From assembly GCA_024689425.1 (NCBI GenBank), contig JAILDN010000073.1, positions 1 through 47,201 on the forward strand: DNA of 47,201 nt, given 5' to 3'. Source of the DNA: Methanobrevibacter sp. (GTDB taxonomy: Archaea > Methanobacteriota > Methanobacteria > Methanobacteriales > Methanobacteriaceae). Within the stretch, counting starts at the first letter, position 1; each line of letters starts with the position of its first letter. The notes under the pieces are model-generated. The model made no database searches and had not been told where the DNA came from. It saw only the letters and a list, made by a program, of their open reading frames with translations. This document shows positions 33,748 to 41,175 of the stretch, piece by piece. The translations under genes were made by a program, and so were the position numbers.

Positions 33748-33969
33748 TTATATTATGATTAAGCCGTAAGCTAAATCAACCTGTTTTCCAGCAACATAGC
33801 GTGATGATGCACGAGTTATGGTTCCGCAGTTTATGCAATATTCTTCACATTTTTCTTTGTCCAGAACGATTGTACGTGTTTTGCATTCCGGACAAATTTC
33901 TGGGTCATCTAAGATGATAATGTCCAATTCATCTGTAGACTCGCAATTATGATAATTTTTGATTTCAAT
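33748..33969 (-). CDS. TFIIB-type zinc-ribbon protein without a normal start
   Basis: An open frame of 73 codons that has no ATG, GTG or TTG; the best start is ATT (33969) or ATC (33972), 7-10 bases after GGAG. It encodes a zinc ribbon CPEC-x15-CINC, exactly the C-x2-C-x15-C-x2-C spacing of TFIIB/TFB, followed by GTITRASSRYVAGKQVDLAYGLII. Cyclin repeats are absent, but a cyclin-box-like protein is encoded just upstream (34026-34502). An ATG lies one base out of frame in the ribosome site region, so a single-base frameshift (mutation or sequencing error) is the alternative. It probably binds RNA polymerase. Confidence 0.65.
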   Translation of the reverse strand: MEIKNYHNCESTDELDIIILDDPEICPECKTRTIVLDKEKCEEYCINCGTITRASSRYVAGKQVDLAYGLIII

Positions 33970-33991
33970 GATAGTTCATCTCCTACACAAT

Positions 33992-34024
33992 AGTATAGGG
34001 AATTACTGGCGGTGCAATATAAAT
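33992..34024 (-). promoter_or_regulatory. Possible promoter of the zinc-ribbon gene
   Basis: On the minus strand a TATA-like TTTATATT (about 34013-34020) lies right after the stop of the cyclin-box-like gene, about 45 bp before the zinc-ribbon coding frame. Confidence 0.3.
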
Positions 34025-34025
34025 T

Positions 34026-34502
34026 CTATCTTAGGCCGGTTTTATAAAGAATATCATTATCATATTTTTTAGTATTTTTCGGTACAATCGGAGCCTCTTC
34101 CAGTAAACGTTGAACTATACGGCACATTATCAATTCAAATACCGGTTCAGTTAAACCATATTTACTGGTGAAACTATATTCCTTCAACTGCCTTTTCGGG
34201 GTTTTCGTTTTTGCAACATAAAAAATAAATGCAAGGATTATCGCTTCTTTACTGGCCGTCCTGTGTAAACTGTTGAAATCATCAAACTTATTCACCAGGT
34301 AATGAACATGTTCTTTATCAGTATTTGTTAATAACAATACTTTGGTTTCATTTAACAATTCATCTGTAAGTTCATGTTTTTCACGTTTCAATTGTTTTTG
34401 CTTATGGATCTTTTCCTGTATAGTTGTTCGTCTTTCGCCTTGAACATAATTATTCTCATATTTTCGTAGTAGTTTATTTGTAGATTCAACACTCAAAGTC
34501 AA
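34026..34502 (-). CDS. Cyclin-box-like (TFB-related) protein
   Basis: A 158-residue protein starting at TTG (34502 or 34496, the latter six bases after GGAGG). Residues 1-50 are basic (KYENNYVQGERRTTIQEKIHKQKQLKREK). Residues about 55-140 have the helix pattern of a single TFB/TFIIB cyclin repeat: VHYLVNKFDDFNSLHRTASKEAIILAFIFYVAKT, then TSKYGLTEPVFELIMCRIVQRLL. The zinc ribbon follows immediately. Together they resemble the two functional halves of TFB on separate genes. The place before the late genes is that of phage late activators (ArpU, RinA). Assignment is by eye and tentative. Confidence 0.5.
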   Translation of the reverse strand: MTLSVESTNKLLRKYENNYVQGERRTTIQEKIHKQKQLKREKHELTDELLNETKVLLLTNTDKEHVHYLVNKFDDFNSLHRTASKEAIILAFIFYVAKTKTPKRQLKEYSFTSKYGLTEPVFELIMCRIVQRLLEEAPIVPKNTKKYDNDILYKTGLR

Positions 34503-34642
34503 TCCTCCTCTTTTTCTGGTGCACTTTCTTTCATTTCTTTGAATAATCTTGATATACTTTTAAAAGAATAACTTAACCTATCTAAAGATTCAGTTGTTTC
34601 ATTTAATGCTAGTGGTATGTCTTTTATGCTTCTGCTTGACAT
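34499..34642 (-). CDS. Micro-protein, 47 residues
   Basis: MSSRSIKDIPLALNETTESL... ending SAPEKEED: a short amphipathic helix. The end of the gene (GAGGAGGATTGA) supplies the ribosome site for the cyclin-box-like gene, and the stop overlaps its TTG start. Function unknown. Confidence 0.55.
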   Translation of the reverse strand: MSSRSIKDIPLALNETTESLDRLSYSFKSISRLFKEMKESAPEKEED

Positions 34643-34800
34643 CTTCTTTTCACCGCCCACTTCAAATGATCTTCATCTTTATAATCCTCTGCATGTTCTA
34701 ACTCTTCCTGGATAATTAGTGTAACTTTATCTTTATCCGCACAACCATAACCATACCAAACCATAGATAAATAATTATGGAATTCTTCAACTGTCATCAT
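34624..34800 (-). CDS. Micro-protein, 58 residues
   Basis: MMTVEEFHNYLSMVWYGYGC... ending KWAVKRRCQAEA. ATG with GGAG eight bases upstream, overlapping the preceding stop. It overlaps the 47-residue gene by 19 bp. Acidic middle, basic end; function unknown. Confidence 0.55.
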   Translation of the reverse strand: MMTVEEFHNYLSMVWYGYGCADKDKVTLIIQEELEHAEDYKDEDHLKWAVKRRCQAEA

Positions 34801-35087
34801 ATAATATCTCCTCTGAATTTTTCAGATAATAACTTATCTCTACGGTTAATTAAACTATTTAAATACTCGTGAGCGTTTCTCCAATCTTCATAACTCATAT
34901 TCTTTTTGTTTTCCAAATATTTTTTAACTGCATTAATAGTAACATTCAAATTATGTAATTGTTCTTCCAATAAATTCATATGACGCTCCCTTCTCTTTTT
35001 TATTGTTTTTCCATTGTTTGCATAATACGGATAACCTTTCTTATGAACGTGTTGTAATAATATTTGGATACGTGGATCCAATGTCAT
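34797..35087 (-). CDS. Small helical basic protein, 96 residues
   Basis: MTLDPRIQILLQHVHKKGYPYYANNGKTIKKRRERHMNLLEEQLHNLNVTINAVKKYL...: a basic stretch (KKRRERH) followed by helices. It may bind nucleic acid. ATG start overlaps the preceding stop by four bases. Function unknown. Confidence 0.55.
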   Translation of the reverse strand: MTLDPRIQILLQHVHKKGYPYYANNGKTIKKRRERHMNLLEEQLHNLNVTINAVKKYLENKKNMSYEDWRNAHEYLNSLINRRDKLLSEKFRGDII

Positions 35088-35344
35088 TCCATCACCTCCA
35101 CCGTTTTTTGTTTTTCATCAACATATATCTTCTCCGTAAAACCAGTATATACTAAATCAGAGTCATAACCAATCTTTAATTCAAAATCACCATATCCTAA
35201 TTCCACTAATTCATTCAACACATCTCTTGCACTTTCAACAGATAACTCTCCCCACCTATTTTTTTTTAAAGGAATTGTTGGAGGGATAATTAATTTTTTT
35301 AAACGAATTGTTGAAGGGATAATTAATCGTTTGTTTTCAGTCAT
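35084..35344 (-). CDS. Small protein with tandem LIIPxTIxLKK repeat
   Basis: An 86-residue protein whose start holds a tandem repeat (RLIIPSTIRLKK and KLIIPPTIPLKK), from a recent DNA duplication of about 36 bp. The rest (ELSVESARDVLNELVELGYGDFELKIGYDSDLVYTGFTEKIYVDEKQKTVEVME) looks like a small alpha/beta domain. Function unknown. Confidence 0.55.
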   Translation of the reverse strand: MTENKRLIIPSTIRLKKLIIPPTIPLKKNRWGELSVESARDVLNELVELGYGDFELKIGYDSDLVYTGFTEKIYVDEKQKTVEVME

Positions 35345-35650
35345 TCATACATCACCATTAATTATTCCTGCATCTTTAAATTCTTTTATTGCTTTTTCAA
35401 AATCAAAACCATATATTTCTTTCATTTTTTTCATTTCTTCAATAGTCATTTTTTCTTTAATGGTTACTTTTAAATCAACAGTATACCATTTATTTCCCAT
35501 TTCCAAAGAATAAAAATTATCTACATCTCCACCAGTACTTAATCGTGCAATATATAATGTCCATATAAAAGAAAATAAAGATAAATTCTCATGACTTATT
35601 TTACTAAATGTTTCACCTATGAAATCATCAAACAATGTTTTTTCACTCAT
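35345..35650 (-). CDS. Small protein, 101 residues
   Basis: MSEKTLFDDFIGETFSKISHENLSLFSFIWTLYIARLSTGGDVDNF ...; helical, no known motif. Its start overlaps the preceding stop (ATGA) and it ends NGDV with the recurrent GGTGATG junction. Function unknown. Confidence 0.55.
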   Translation of the reverse strand: MSEKTLFDDFIGETFSKISHENLSLFSFIWTLYIARLSTGGDVDNFYSLEMGNKWYTVDLKVTIKEKMTIEEMKKMKEIYGFDFEKAIKEFKDAGIINGDV

Positions 35651-35823
35651 TCCACATCACCATTTAATAAATCTACAACTTCTTGCAAGTTTATAATATA
35701 ATTATTCATTTCTCCAATCTGCTCAAAAAATGCTAACATATATACTTGTTCTGTTTTTGTGTTTAGTATACAAGCACTTTTGTTTTGCTCATTAACCATT
35801 ACCTTAAATCGTTTTTCAGTCAT
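35647..35823 (-). CDS. Micro-protein of the MTEKRFK type, 58 residues
   Basis: The start is the ATG at 35823 (MTEKRFKVMVNEQNKSACILN); the upstream part of the open frame is a shadow of the next gene. It continues with a coiled-coil-like EQIGEMNNYIINLQEVVDLLNGDVE. Small MTEKRxK-initiated proteins with a helical tail recur in methanogen proviruses. Function unknown. Confidence 0.6.
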   Translation of the reverse strand: MTEKRFKVMVNEQNKSACILNTKTEQVYMLAFFEQIGEMNNYIINLQEVVDLLNGDVE

Positions 35824-35824
35824 A

Positions 35825-35953
35825 TCAATCAACCCAAATTTTAAATTTTGTACAATAATTTGAATAATGATTGTAATATCCACATTTAAAACAATCAAAA
35901 CCAAAATTTTTACAATCCATTCTATTATTTGCTTTATATCGTTTTTCTGTCAT
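35825..35953 (-). CDS. Cysteine-rich micro-protein, 42 residues
   Basis: MTEKRYKANNRMDCKNFGFDCFKCGYYNHYSNYCTKFKIWVD read from the DNA gives four cysteines that could bind one zinc. The ATG overlaps the preceding stop (ATGA). Its first seven residues match the next gene. Unlisted because of its length. Confidence 0.55.
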   Translation of the reverse strand: MTEKRYKANNRMDCKNFGFDCFKCGYYNHYSNYCTKFKIWVD

Positions 35954-36375
35954 TCCACATCACCTTTCATTTGTTTAAGCATTTCATTGTGAAAACTCAT
36001 AGCACCGACATCTGCCCCTATATTTTTACCCCATTCTATCGCTTCTTCATTTCTACGAATTGTATTATCAAACAACTCTTGAATATTCTGTAATTGTTGT
36101 TTTAACTCCTCATTCACTTCTTCTAATCTTCCAAGATAATCTTCCATTTCACCATTTTCAAGTTTTAACTGCTTATTCTCATCATATACTTTATCTGCTC
36201 GTTTTTCAATAGCAATTATATCCGATTTTAACTGCTCATTTTCTGTCGACAATTCATTTAACCTATCACAAATCTTATTTGCTTGATTTCTTACATCAAC
36301 AATAGCAAATATTTCACCTTTGTAATATATCGCATTCTCATCATACCATTTTTTAACAGTATACTTTTCCGTCAT
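35950..36375 (-). CDS. MTEK-type coiled-coil protein
   Basis: A 141-residue protein from the ATG at 36375 (MTEKYTVKKWYDENAIYYKGEIFAIVDVRNQANKICDRLNELSTENEQLKSDIIAIEKR), the same family as the two genes after it but with a long coiled coil (about 45-115). The upstream part of the frame has no ribosome site; AGGTGATGG lies before 36375. Common in Methanobrevibacter proviruses; function unknown. Confidence 0.6.
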   Translation of the reverse strand: MTEKYTVKKWYDENAIYYKGEIFAIVDVRNQANKICDRLNELSTENEQLKSDIIAIEKRADKVYDENKQLKLENGEMEDYLGRLEEVNEELKQQLQNIQELFDNTIRRNEEAIEWGKNIGADVGAMSFHNEMLKQMKGDVE

Positions 36376-36382
36376 CCTACCA

Positions 36383-36571
36383 TCACCTGTGATCCACAAT
36401 CCAATCTTTGCAGTTTTCTTTTTCATTTTTCAGAACTTCTTTTTTCTTTTCACACCAATCATAATCTCCTCTTTTACCAAAGTATAAACAACCTTTACAT
36501 TTTCCAATTGTTCCCATTTCCTCAGCCATTCTCCTTTCCATGCTTAAACCACAAATAATCATTTCAGCCAT
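36383..36571 (-). CDS. Small four-cysteine protein
   Basis: A 62-residue protein with CKGC, then WC and NC (IGKCKGCLYFGKRGDYDWCEKKKEVLKNEKENCKDW), a likely zinc knuckle. It resembles the cysteine part of the 113-residue protein at 37258-37599. Its start overlaps the preceding gene. Confidence 0.55.
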   Translation of the reverse strand: MAEMIICGLSMERRMAEEMGTIGKCKGCLYFGKRGDYDWCEKKKEVLKNEKENCKDWIVDHR

Positions 36572-37007
36572 ATAAATAACCTTCTACTTCTAGTTTTAAC
36601 TTAATCATCAAATTAATATCATTTTCTGCTATTGCAGTGAAAACTTCTTTGAAAAATGCTAAGTCTTTATTATCCATTTCATTTAACATACGACAGAAAT
36701 CCACTTTGTTTTCTGTGTCTTTAAAATCATATTGCAATACTGCTGTACATAGTTCTTGTATAATAGATATTAATGCTAATGAACAATCTAAGCCTAATTT
36801 TAATTCAGTTATTTTTTTATTTGCCATTACACGATAATGTCTCATTGTATCTTCAAAATCATCTGCTTTTCTCATTTCATCAATATCACTATAATTATTT
36901 AATTTGACATGATGGTCTGCACAACAAATCATCATAGCAAAAAATTCAATTGTTCTTTCTTCTATCTTACTCCAATCATCACCATATTCAATTAAAGATT
37001 CACTCAT
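36564..37007 (-). CDS. Helical protein, 147 residues, unknown
   Basis: MSESLIEYGDDWSKIEERTIEFFAMMICCADHHVKLNNYSD ...: all-helical, acidic, somewhat reminiscent of MazG-like nucleotide hydrolases, but without a clear EExxE motif. ATG behind AGGTGAT. Function unknown. Confidence 0.5.
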   Translation of the reverse strand: MSESLIEYGDDWSKIEERTIEFFAMMICCADHHVKLNNYSDIDEMRKADDFEDTMRHYRVMANKKITELKLGLDCSLALISIIQELCTAVLQYDFKDTENKVDFCRMLNEMDNKDLAFFKEVFTAIAENDINLMIKLKLEVEGYLYG

Positions 37008-37013
37008 ACAATA

Positions 37014-37268
37014 TCACCTATGAAACTTTCCCCATACTCTCCTCTCATTTTTTGATTCGAGAATCCAAACAACAGGATTATTCTTCCGTCTCCTACTCCC
37101 AACATTCTTTATTTTCATCTTAAAATACTGTCCTCTTGGACTAACTCTTTTCGTATTTTTAAATGAATACATCATCAATTGTATCTTCCAAATTGGTGAA
37201 ATTTGATTTAATGGATTTGAATAATACCTTTGATGTAATGAAACATTAGGATTAAACCTATAAGTCAT
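37014..37268 (-). CDS. Small basic protein, 84 residues
   Basis: Highly basic (MTYRFNPNVSLHQRYYSNP ... KMKIKNVGSRRRKNNPVVWILESKNERRVWGKFHR) with aromatic residues, a likely nucleic-acid binder. It overlaps the preceding gene by 11 bp. Function unknown. Confidence 0.5.
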   Translation of the reverse strand: MTYRFNPNVSLHQRYYSNPLNQISPIWKIQLMMYSFKNTKRVSPRGQYFKMKIKNVGSRRRKNNPVVWILESKNERRVWGKFHR

Positions 37269-37599
37269 TCTGATTCACTTTCCTTTTTTTATAATCATCA
37301 CAAAAGTGAATCCACATTGGATGTACTTCTTTCTCTTCCTTTCTACACCAATGTTTAACCACCCATTCAGGACCATCACCCCGATCACCAATACATACTT
37401 CTTCACTGCTGCAATATTCACAGGAATTACAATCTACCCCACATTCTTTAATCTCCACTAGTTCTGGGTTCTCAAAAAACACTATTGCACATTCCTCATA
37501 TTCTTTTATGAACTCAACAAATCTATTAGCCATTTTCTCGGCATCTTTTTTATTCTTTTGATAGTTAATTCTAAATTTAATTATTGCTTCATGAAACAT
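37258..37599 (-). CDS. Cysteine-rich protein, 113 residues
   Basis: Residues 1-50 are helical and acidic. Residues about 53-100 carry seven or more cysteines (CGVDCNSCEYCSSEEVC ... HWCRKEEKEVHPMWIHFCDDY), suggesting two zinc sites. Its stop lies inside the basic protein gene. Function unknown. Confidence 0.55.
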   Translation of the reverse strand: MFHEAIIKFRINYQKNKKDAEKMANRFVEFIKEYEECAIVFFENPELVEIKECGVDCNSCEYCSSEEVCIGDRGDGPEWVVKHWCRKEEKEVHPMWIHFCDDYKKRKVNQNDL

Positions 37600-37600
37600 C

Positions 37601-38335
37601 TTAAATCACGTCCAAAGTAGTTTGTACACTAGAACAACACTTAATATCATCAGTAACATCAGGAGCATTATCTTTATTAAGTGTATTAACCCCGAAGAAA
37701 TTATAAGCTTCATTAATATGATTAATCTCTTCAATATGTGGAACTGGAATACCATCAAGTAACCAACGATTAACACGCCACCCTTTATAAAAAGTACCCT
37801 CTAATGTATTCATATGTAATACACTACCACGTACACCATGACTGTAAAAATTCAATACAGCCATTTTACAACTAGTTTCATCTAAATCCTGACCAATACA
37901 TATAAGGTTTCCTTGACTTTTTACATGTGCAGCTAACAAAAACCTACCAGAACCACAACAGGGATCACTCATAAAAGGATTAGTATAATCTGTTTTTTCA
38001 TCGATTACTAATTCATTTATTACTTCTGTAACTGTTGATGGGGTGTAGTATTGTTGGAAATCTTTTGCTTTCGCTTTGCTTTGCACGTTTTCCTCATATA
38101 ATTCACCTAACCTGTCATGGTAAGGTTTACTTTCTAAGTTTGTGCTTAATCCATGTAACCATTCTGAGAACATATTGTAATATTTTTCTTCATTGCCCAG
38201 GAAATCTTTTGGTGCATATTGGCTTTTAATTTGCATTAAGTTAATGTTAATGCAGTAATCTAACCAATTATTCCAAATGATGCTACGGTCATTGGTTCTT
38301 GATAATTCATTGAAAATATCCTCAAATTTACTCAT
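37601..38335 (-). CDS. N6-adenine methylase-like protein, motif IV not seen
   Basis: A 244-residue protein of the HsdM-like N6_Mtase group: FQQYYTPSTVTEVINELV (about 93-110) and the SAM-binding motif I DPCCGSGRF (124-132), then GQDLDETSCKMAVLNFYSHG. The catalytic (N/D)PP(Y/F) motif expected after this is not seen; the chain continues HMNTLEGTFYKGWRVNRWLLDG and ends. Similar short phage proteins exist. It may bind SAM and DNA without methylating, or act as a small orphan enzyme with a variant motif. Confidence 0.65.
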   Translation of the reverse strand: MSKFEDIFNELSRTNDRSIIWNNWLDYCININLMQIKSQYAPKDFLGNEEKYYNMFSEWLHGLSTNLESKPYHDRLGELYEENVQSKAKAKDFQQYYTPSTVTEVINELVIDEKTDYTNPFMSDPCCGSGRFLLAAHVKSQGNLICIGQDLDETSCKMAVLNFYSHGVRGSVLHMNTLEGTFYKGWRVNRWLLDGIPVPHIEEINHINEAYNFFGVNTLNKDNAPDVTDDIKCCSSVQTTLDVI

Positions 38336-38802
38336 ATAATTTCACTCCTTTTTGCCATATAATAATCGTTTCTAACTCTTGTTTGGAATGTAGAACCATA
38401 TACAATACTTGTTAAAAATTGTTCACCATATTCTTCAACTTCTTCAGAGTTATTGCATACTGCTTCTAAATCCCAATCGTACTTTTCAAACAATTCTGCT
38501 TCTTTTTTTGCTTCATTATATGTGCTAAAATTAGCAGAATATATTGCTTTACTTGTTCCGTTTATTCTTTTCTTTTTTGTTAAATTCCATGTGCCATATG
38601 GTGTTTGTCTAATACAATACCTTTGAATAGGGTAGGGTTTCCAGTTATTCGCTTCACACCAATCTCTTTTCATTAATGCAATTATCAATGTTTTACCTCT
38701 ACCCAAGTAGATTGTTTTTCCATTTATTTTTTTGATGATTGTAAACTCATCGTATGCTCGGTGAATATTTTTTGTTCCGGGAATACCGTACATATTAATC
38801 AC
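38332..38802 (-). CDS. AP2-like DNA-binding protein
   Basis: A 156-residue basic protein with two AP2/integrase-DNA-binding-like units: IHRAYDEFTIIKKINGKTIYLGRGKTLIIALMKRDWCEANNW and YCIRQTPYGTWNLTKKKRINGTSKAIYSANFSTYNEAKKEAELFEKYDW. Such units bind DNA in mobile-element proteins. Overlaps the methylase-like gene by 4 bp and lies just after the recombinases. Possibly a recombination accessory factor. Confidence 0.55.
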   Translation of the reverse strand: MINMYGIPGTKNIHRAYDEFTIIKKINGKTIYLGRGKTLIIALMKRDWCEANNWKPYPIQRYCIRQTPYGTWNLTKKKRINGTSKAIYSANFSTYNEAKKEAELFEKYDWDLEAVCNNSEEVEEYGEQFLTSIVYGSTFQTRVRNDYYMAKRSEII

Positions 38803-38805
38803 TAG

Positions 38806-39873
38806 TTAATTAGTCATAATTTTATGAGTATGTTCTAAATCTTCGTCCTGTACTTGAGCATATATCAAAGTGGTTTCTAATTTCTCATGTCCTAACAATT
38901 CTTTAATAGTGGTCATAGCCACACCCCTGGATAATAAATTAGTTGCCATTGTTCTTCTGAAGCGATGAGGATGAACCTTTTCTATACCACATTTCCTACC
39001 AGTCTCACGGACAATACGTTCAACACCATTTGCTCCTAACTTATTATAAGGTTTTTTAGATGATACAAACAATGGAGGATTATTATCTTTACGTGATTTC
39101 AAATATTTTTCCAAATCATGCTTAGTAGTAGTATTAAAATAAACTTTACGTTCTTTATTCCCTTTACCTAATACTATAACCGATTTATTATTCCAATCAA
39201 TATCAGATTTATTAATATTCGTTAATTCACTAATCCTTACACCAGTAGATAATAAGAATTCGAAAATAGCCTTATCCCTTAAATTATTTTTTTTACTGAA
39301 AGCATCACGTAAAATAACAATTTCATCTTTACTGAATGGTTTAGGTACTCTTTTAGGTTCTTTAACTTTTTTAATTTTAATCAAAGGATTTTCAATAAAA
39401 TATCCCTCTTGATACGACCATCCGTAAAAACTCTTCAAACAACGAATAATATTATTAACACTACGCCAACTACAACCATTTTCATACTTATACTTCATAA
39501 ACAATTTAACGTCATAAGTAGAGATACTTTCAAAACCTTTACACGTATATTCCTCAAATTCATCAATACATTTTCTATAAAAAGTTAATGTTCGTGGGGA
39601 TAACCCAATTAAAGTTTTAGCTTCAAAAAACTTATCAATTACCTCTTGATTAGTTTCCCTCCAATCACGTTTATAATCTAAACGAATTACACTAATCGTA
39701 TAATCCTCCATAATGCTCTTAAAGTTATTTACTAATTCAGTTAATTGTCTACTATCCAATAAATATTCCATTTCACGAACAATATTATTCAATAATGTTT
39801 TACCTGCAAGTTTATCTTCTTCTGTGAAAACCTGCTGTTTAAATGTTGGACCAAAACTCCCTAAAACCCCCAT
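38806..39873 (-). CDS. Tyrosine recombinase 1
   Basis: A 355-residue XerA-type tyrosine recombinase. The N-terminal SAM-like part includes LIGLSPRTLTFYRKCIDEFEEYTCK. The catalytic part has R in STGVRISELTN, K in GKGNKERKV, H303 and R306 in HPHRFRRT, H329 in LLGHE and Y338 in LIYAQ, so the set is complete. It is a paralogue of the next gene, 17 bp upstream. One copy presumably integrates the virus; the other could serve the fiber switch. Which does which cannot be read from the sequence. Confidence 0.88.
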   Translation of the reverse strand: MGVLGSFGPTFKQQVFTEEDKLAGKTLLNNIVREMEYLLDSRQLTELVNNFKSIMEDYTISVIRLDYKRDWRETNQEVIDKFFEAKTLIGLSPRTLTFYRKCIDEFEEYTCKGFESISTYDVKLFMKYKYENGCSWRSVNNIIRCLKSFYGWSYQEGYFIENPLIKIKKVKEPKRVPKPFSKDEIVILRDAFSKKNNLRDKAIFEFLLSTGVRISELTNINKSDIDWNNKSVIVLGKGNKERKVYFNTTTKHDLEKYLKSRKDNNPPLFVSSKKPYNKLGANGVERIVRETGRKCGIEKVHPHRFRRTMATNLLSRGVAMTTIKELLGHEKLETTLIYAQVQDEDLEHTHKIMTN

Positions 39874-39890
39874 CTAAAATAAACCTCCTT

Positions 39891-41018
39891 TTATATGTCA
39901 ATGTGTTTTTCATGATCGTATTTTACAGTGTCATCTTCAGTTACTGTGTAAATTAATGTGGTTTCAATACTTTCATGACCCAATAATTTACCGACTTCAG
40001 CAACATTAACTCCTTTTTTAACTAAATTCGTGGCGAAAGTTCTTCTGAACTTATGTGGATGTGCTTTTACACCTACTGCTTGACCTATTTCACGTATTCT
40101 TCTTTCAATAGGATTTATACCTAATCTAACATAAGTACGGCCCAAACTCTCTTTTTTCTTTTTACTTTTCAAAGTAACGAATAATGCCGGGTTATCATCT
40201 TTTCTTGAATTAAGATAATCCTCCAAAGCGATTTTAGCAGCACTATTAAAATAACAAACTCTCTCTTTATCTCCTTTCCCAATTACACGAAATTTATTAT
40301 TAACCATATCCATATCAGAAATATTTAAATTATGTAACTCTCCAACACGTATACCACTACTTAACAATAACTCAAAGATCGCTAAATCTCTTAAATCCCC
40401 ATATTTACGATTAGTAATCCAAGTACGCATTTTTGTTATTTCCTCATTAGTAAACGGAACTTTCTGTTTTTTAACAGTTTTAATTTTACCAAGATTAGCC
40501 GCAGGATTTTTCAAAATTAAATCATTATATAAACAATATCCATAAAAACTCCTAAGATACCTACGAATATTATCAATGGTGGAATTACTTGCGTTTCTTG
40601 TTTCTTTATAAAAAAGAAGATAATCTGTTATATCTTGTTTAGTGATGTTCAATAAATGTTTTATAGTCCATTCATTGAACTTATCTAAAACATTTTTATA
40701 AGCAGTAATCGTTCTTTTACTGCAACCTTCTAGTAACTTATCATCTAAGAATGTTTGTATTAGTTTCTTATTTTCTTCAACATAATCCAAGTCATCATAT
40801 GAAGGTTTCTTTTTAATGTTCAAATTATCAGTGTATCTGTTTAATTGTTTGTTTAATTCCTGTAATTGTGTATTGGTTAAGGTTCCATCCATACTTTCCA
40901 ATATTTCTTTTATAAACTCATTTTTATTTTGACTAAAAATGATATTGTGCTCTTCAAATCCCTCTAATAGACTATCCATATGATTTTCACATCCTATAAT
41001 GCAAATCTTTTTAACCAT
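39891..41018 (-). CDS. Tyrosine recombinase 2
   Basis: A 375-residue tyrosine recombinase with the full set: R in SSGIRVGELHN, K in GKGDKERV, H322 and R325 in HPHKFRRT, H348 in LLGHE and Y357 in LIYTV. The core-binding part reads LLEGCSKRTITAYKNVLDKFNEW. The first 60 residues are an extension not seen in typical Xer proteins (VKKICIIGCENHMDSLLEGF ...). It shares layout with recombinase 1 and probably arose by duplication. ATG with AAGAAG. Confidence 0.88.
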   Translation of the reverse strand: MVKKICIIGCENHMDSLLEGFEEHNIIFSQNKNEFIKEILESMDGTLTNTQLQELNKQLNRYTDNLNIKKKPSYDDLDYVEENKKLIQTFLDDKLLEGCSKRTITAYKNVLDKFNEWTIKHLLNITKQDITDYLLFYKETRNASNSTIDNIRRYLRSFYGYCLYNDLILKNPAANLGKIKTVKKQKVPFTNEEITKMRTWITNRKYGDLRDLAIFELLLSSGIRVGELHNLNISDMDMVNNKFRVIGKGDKERVCYFNSAAKIALEDYLNSRKDDNPALFVTLKSKKKKESLGRTYVRLGINPIERRIREIGQAVGVKAHPHKFRRTFATNLVKKGVNVAEVGKLLGHESIETTLIYTVTEDDTVKYDHEKHIDI

Positions 41019-41025
41019 TCTTCTT

Positions 41026-41175
41026 TTAACATACAGGGTAACCCTCCATTATCACATCTAATTCACTTAAACTTTCAGCCCGATTACTATCCAAAACATT
41101 ATCTCGTAATACTGGTCGAGGCAAACATACTCTCATATAATCTATAACTTTAATCAAAAAATTCCCATGTATCAT
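41026..41175 (-). CDS. Micro-protein, 49 residues
   Basis: MIHGNFLIKVIDYMRVCLPR ... ending DVIMEGYPVC. The ATG overlaps the stop of the preceding gene (ATGA), which supports translation. It stands just before recombinase 2. Function unknown. Confidence 0.5.
   Translation of the reverse strand: MIHGNFLIKVIDYMRVCLPRPVLRDNVLDSNRAESLSELDVIMEGYPVC

Noticed and set aside
36564-37007. MazG nucleotide pyrophosphohydrolase
   Set aside because: The helical pattern is similar, but the metal-binding EExxE/ExxD signature is not present.
38800-41030. Attachment site next to the recombinases
   Set aside because: The 17-bp gap between them and the flanks show no dyad or tRNA-end sequence; the attachment site could not be located.
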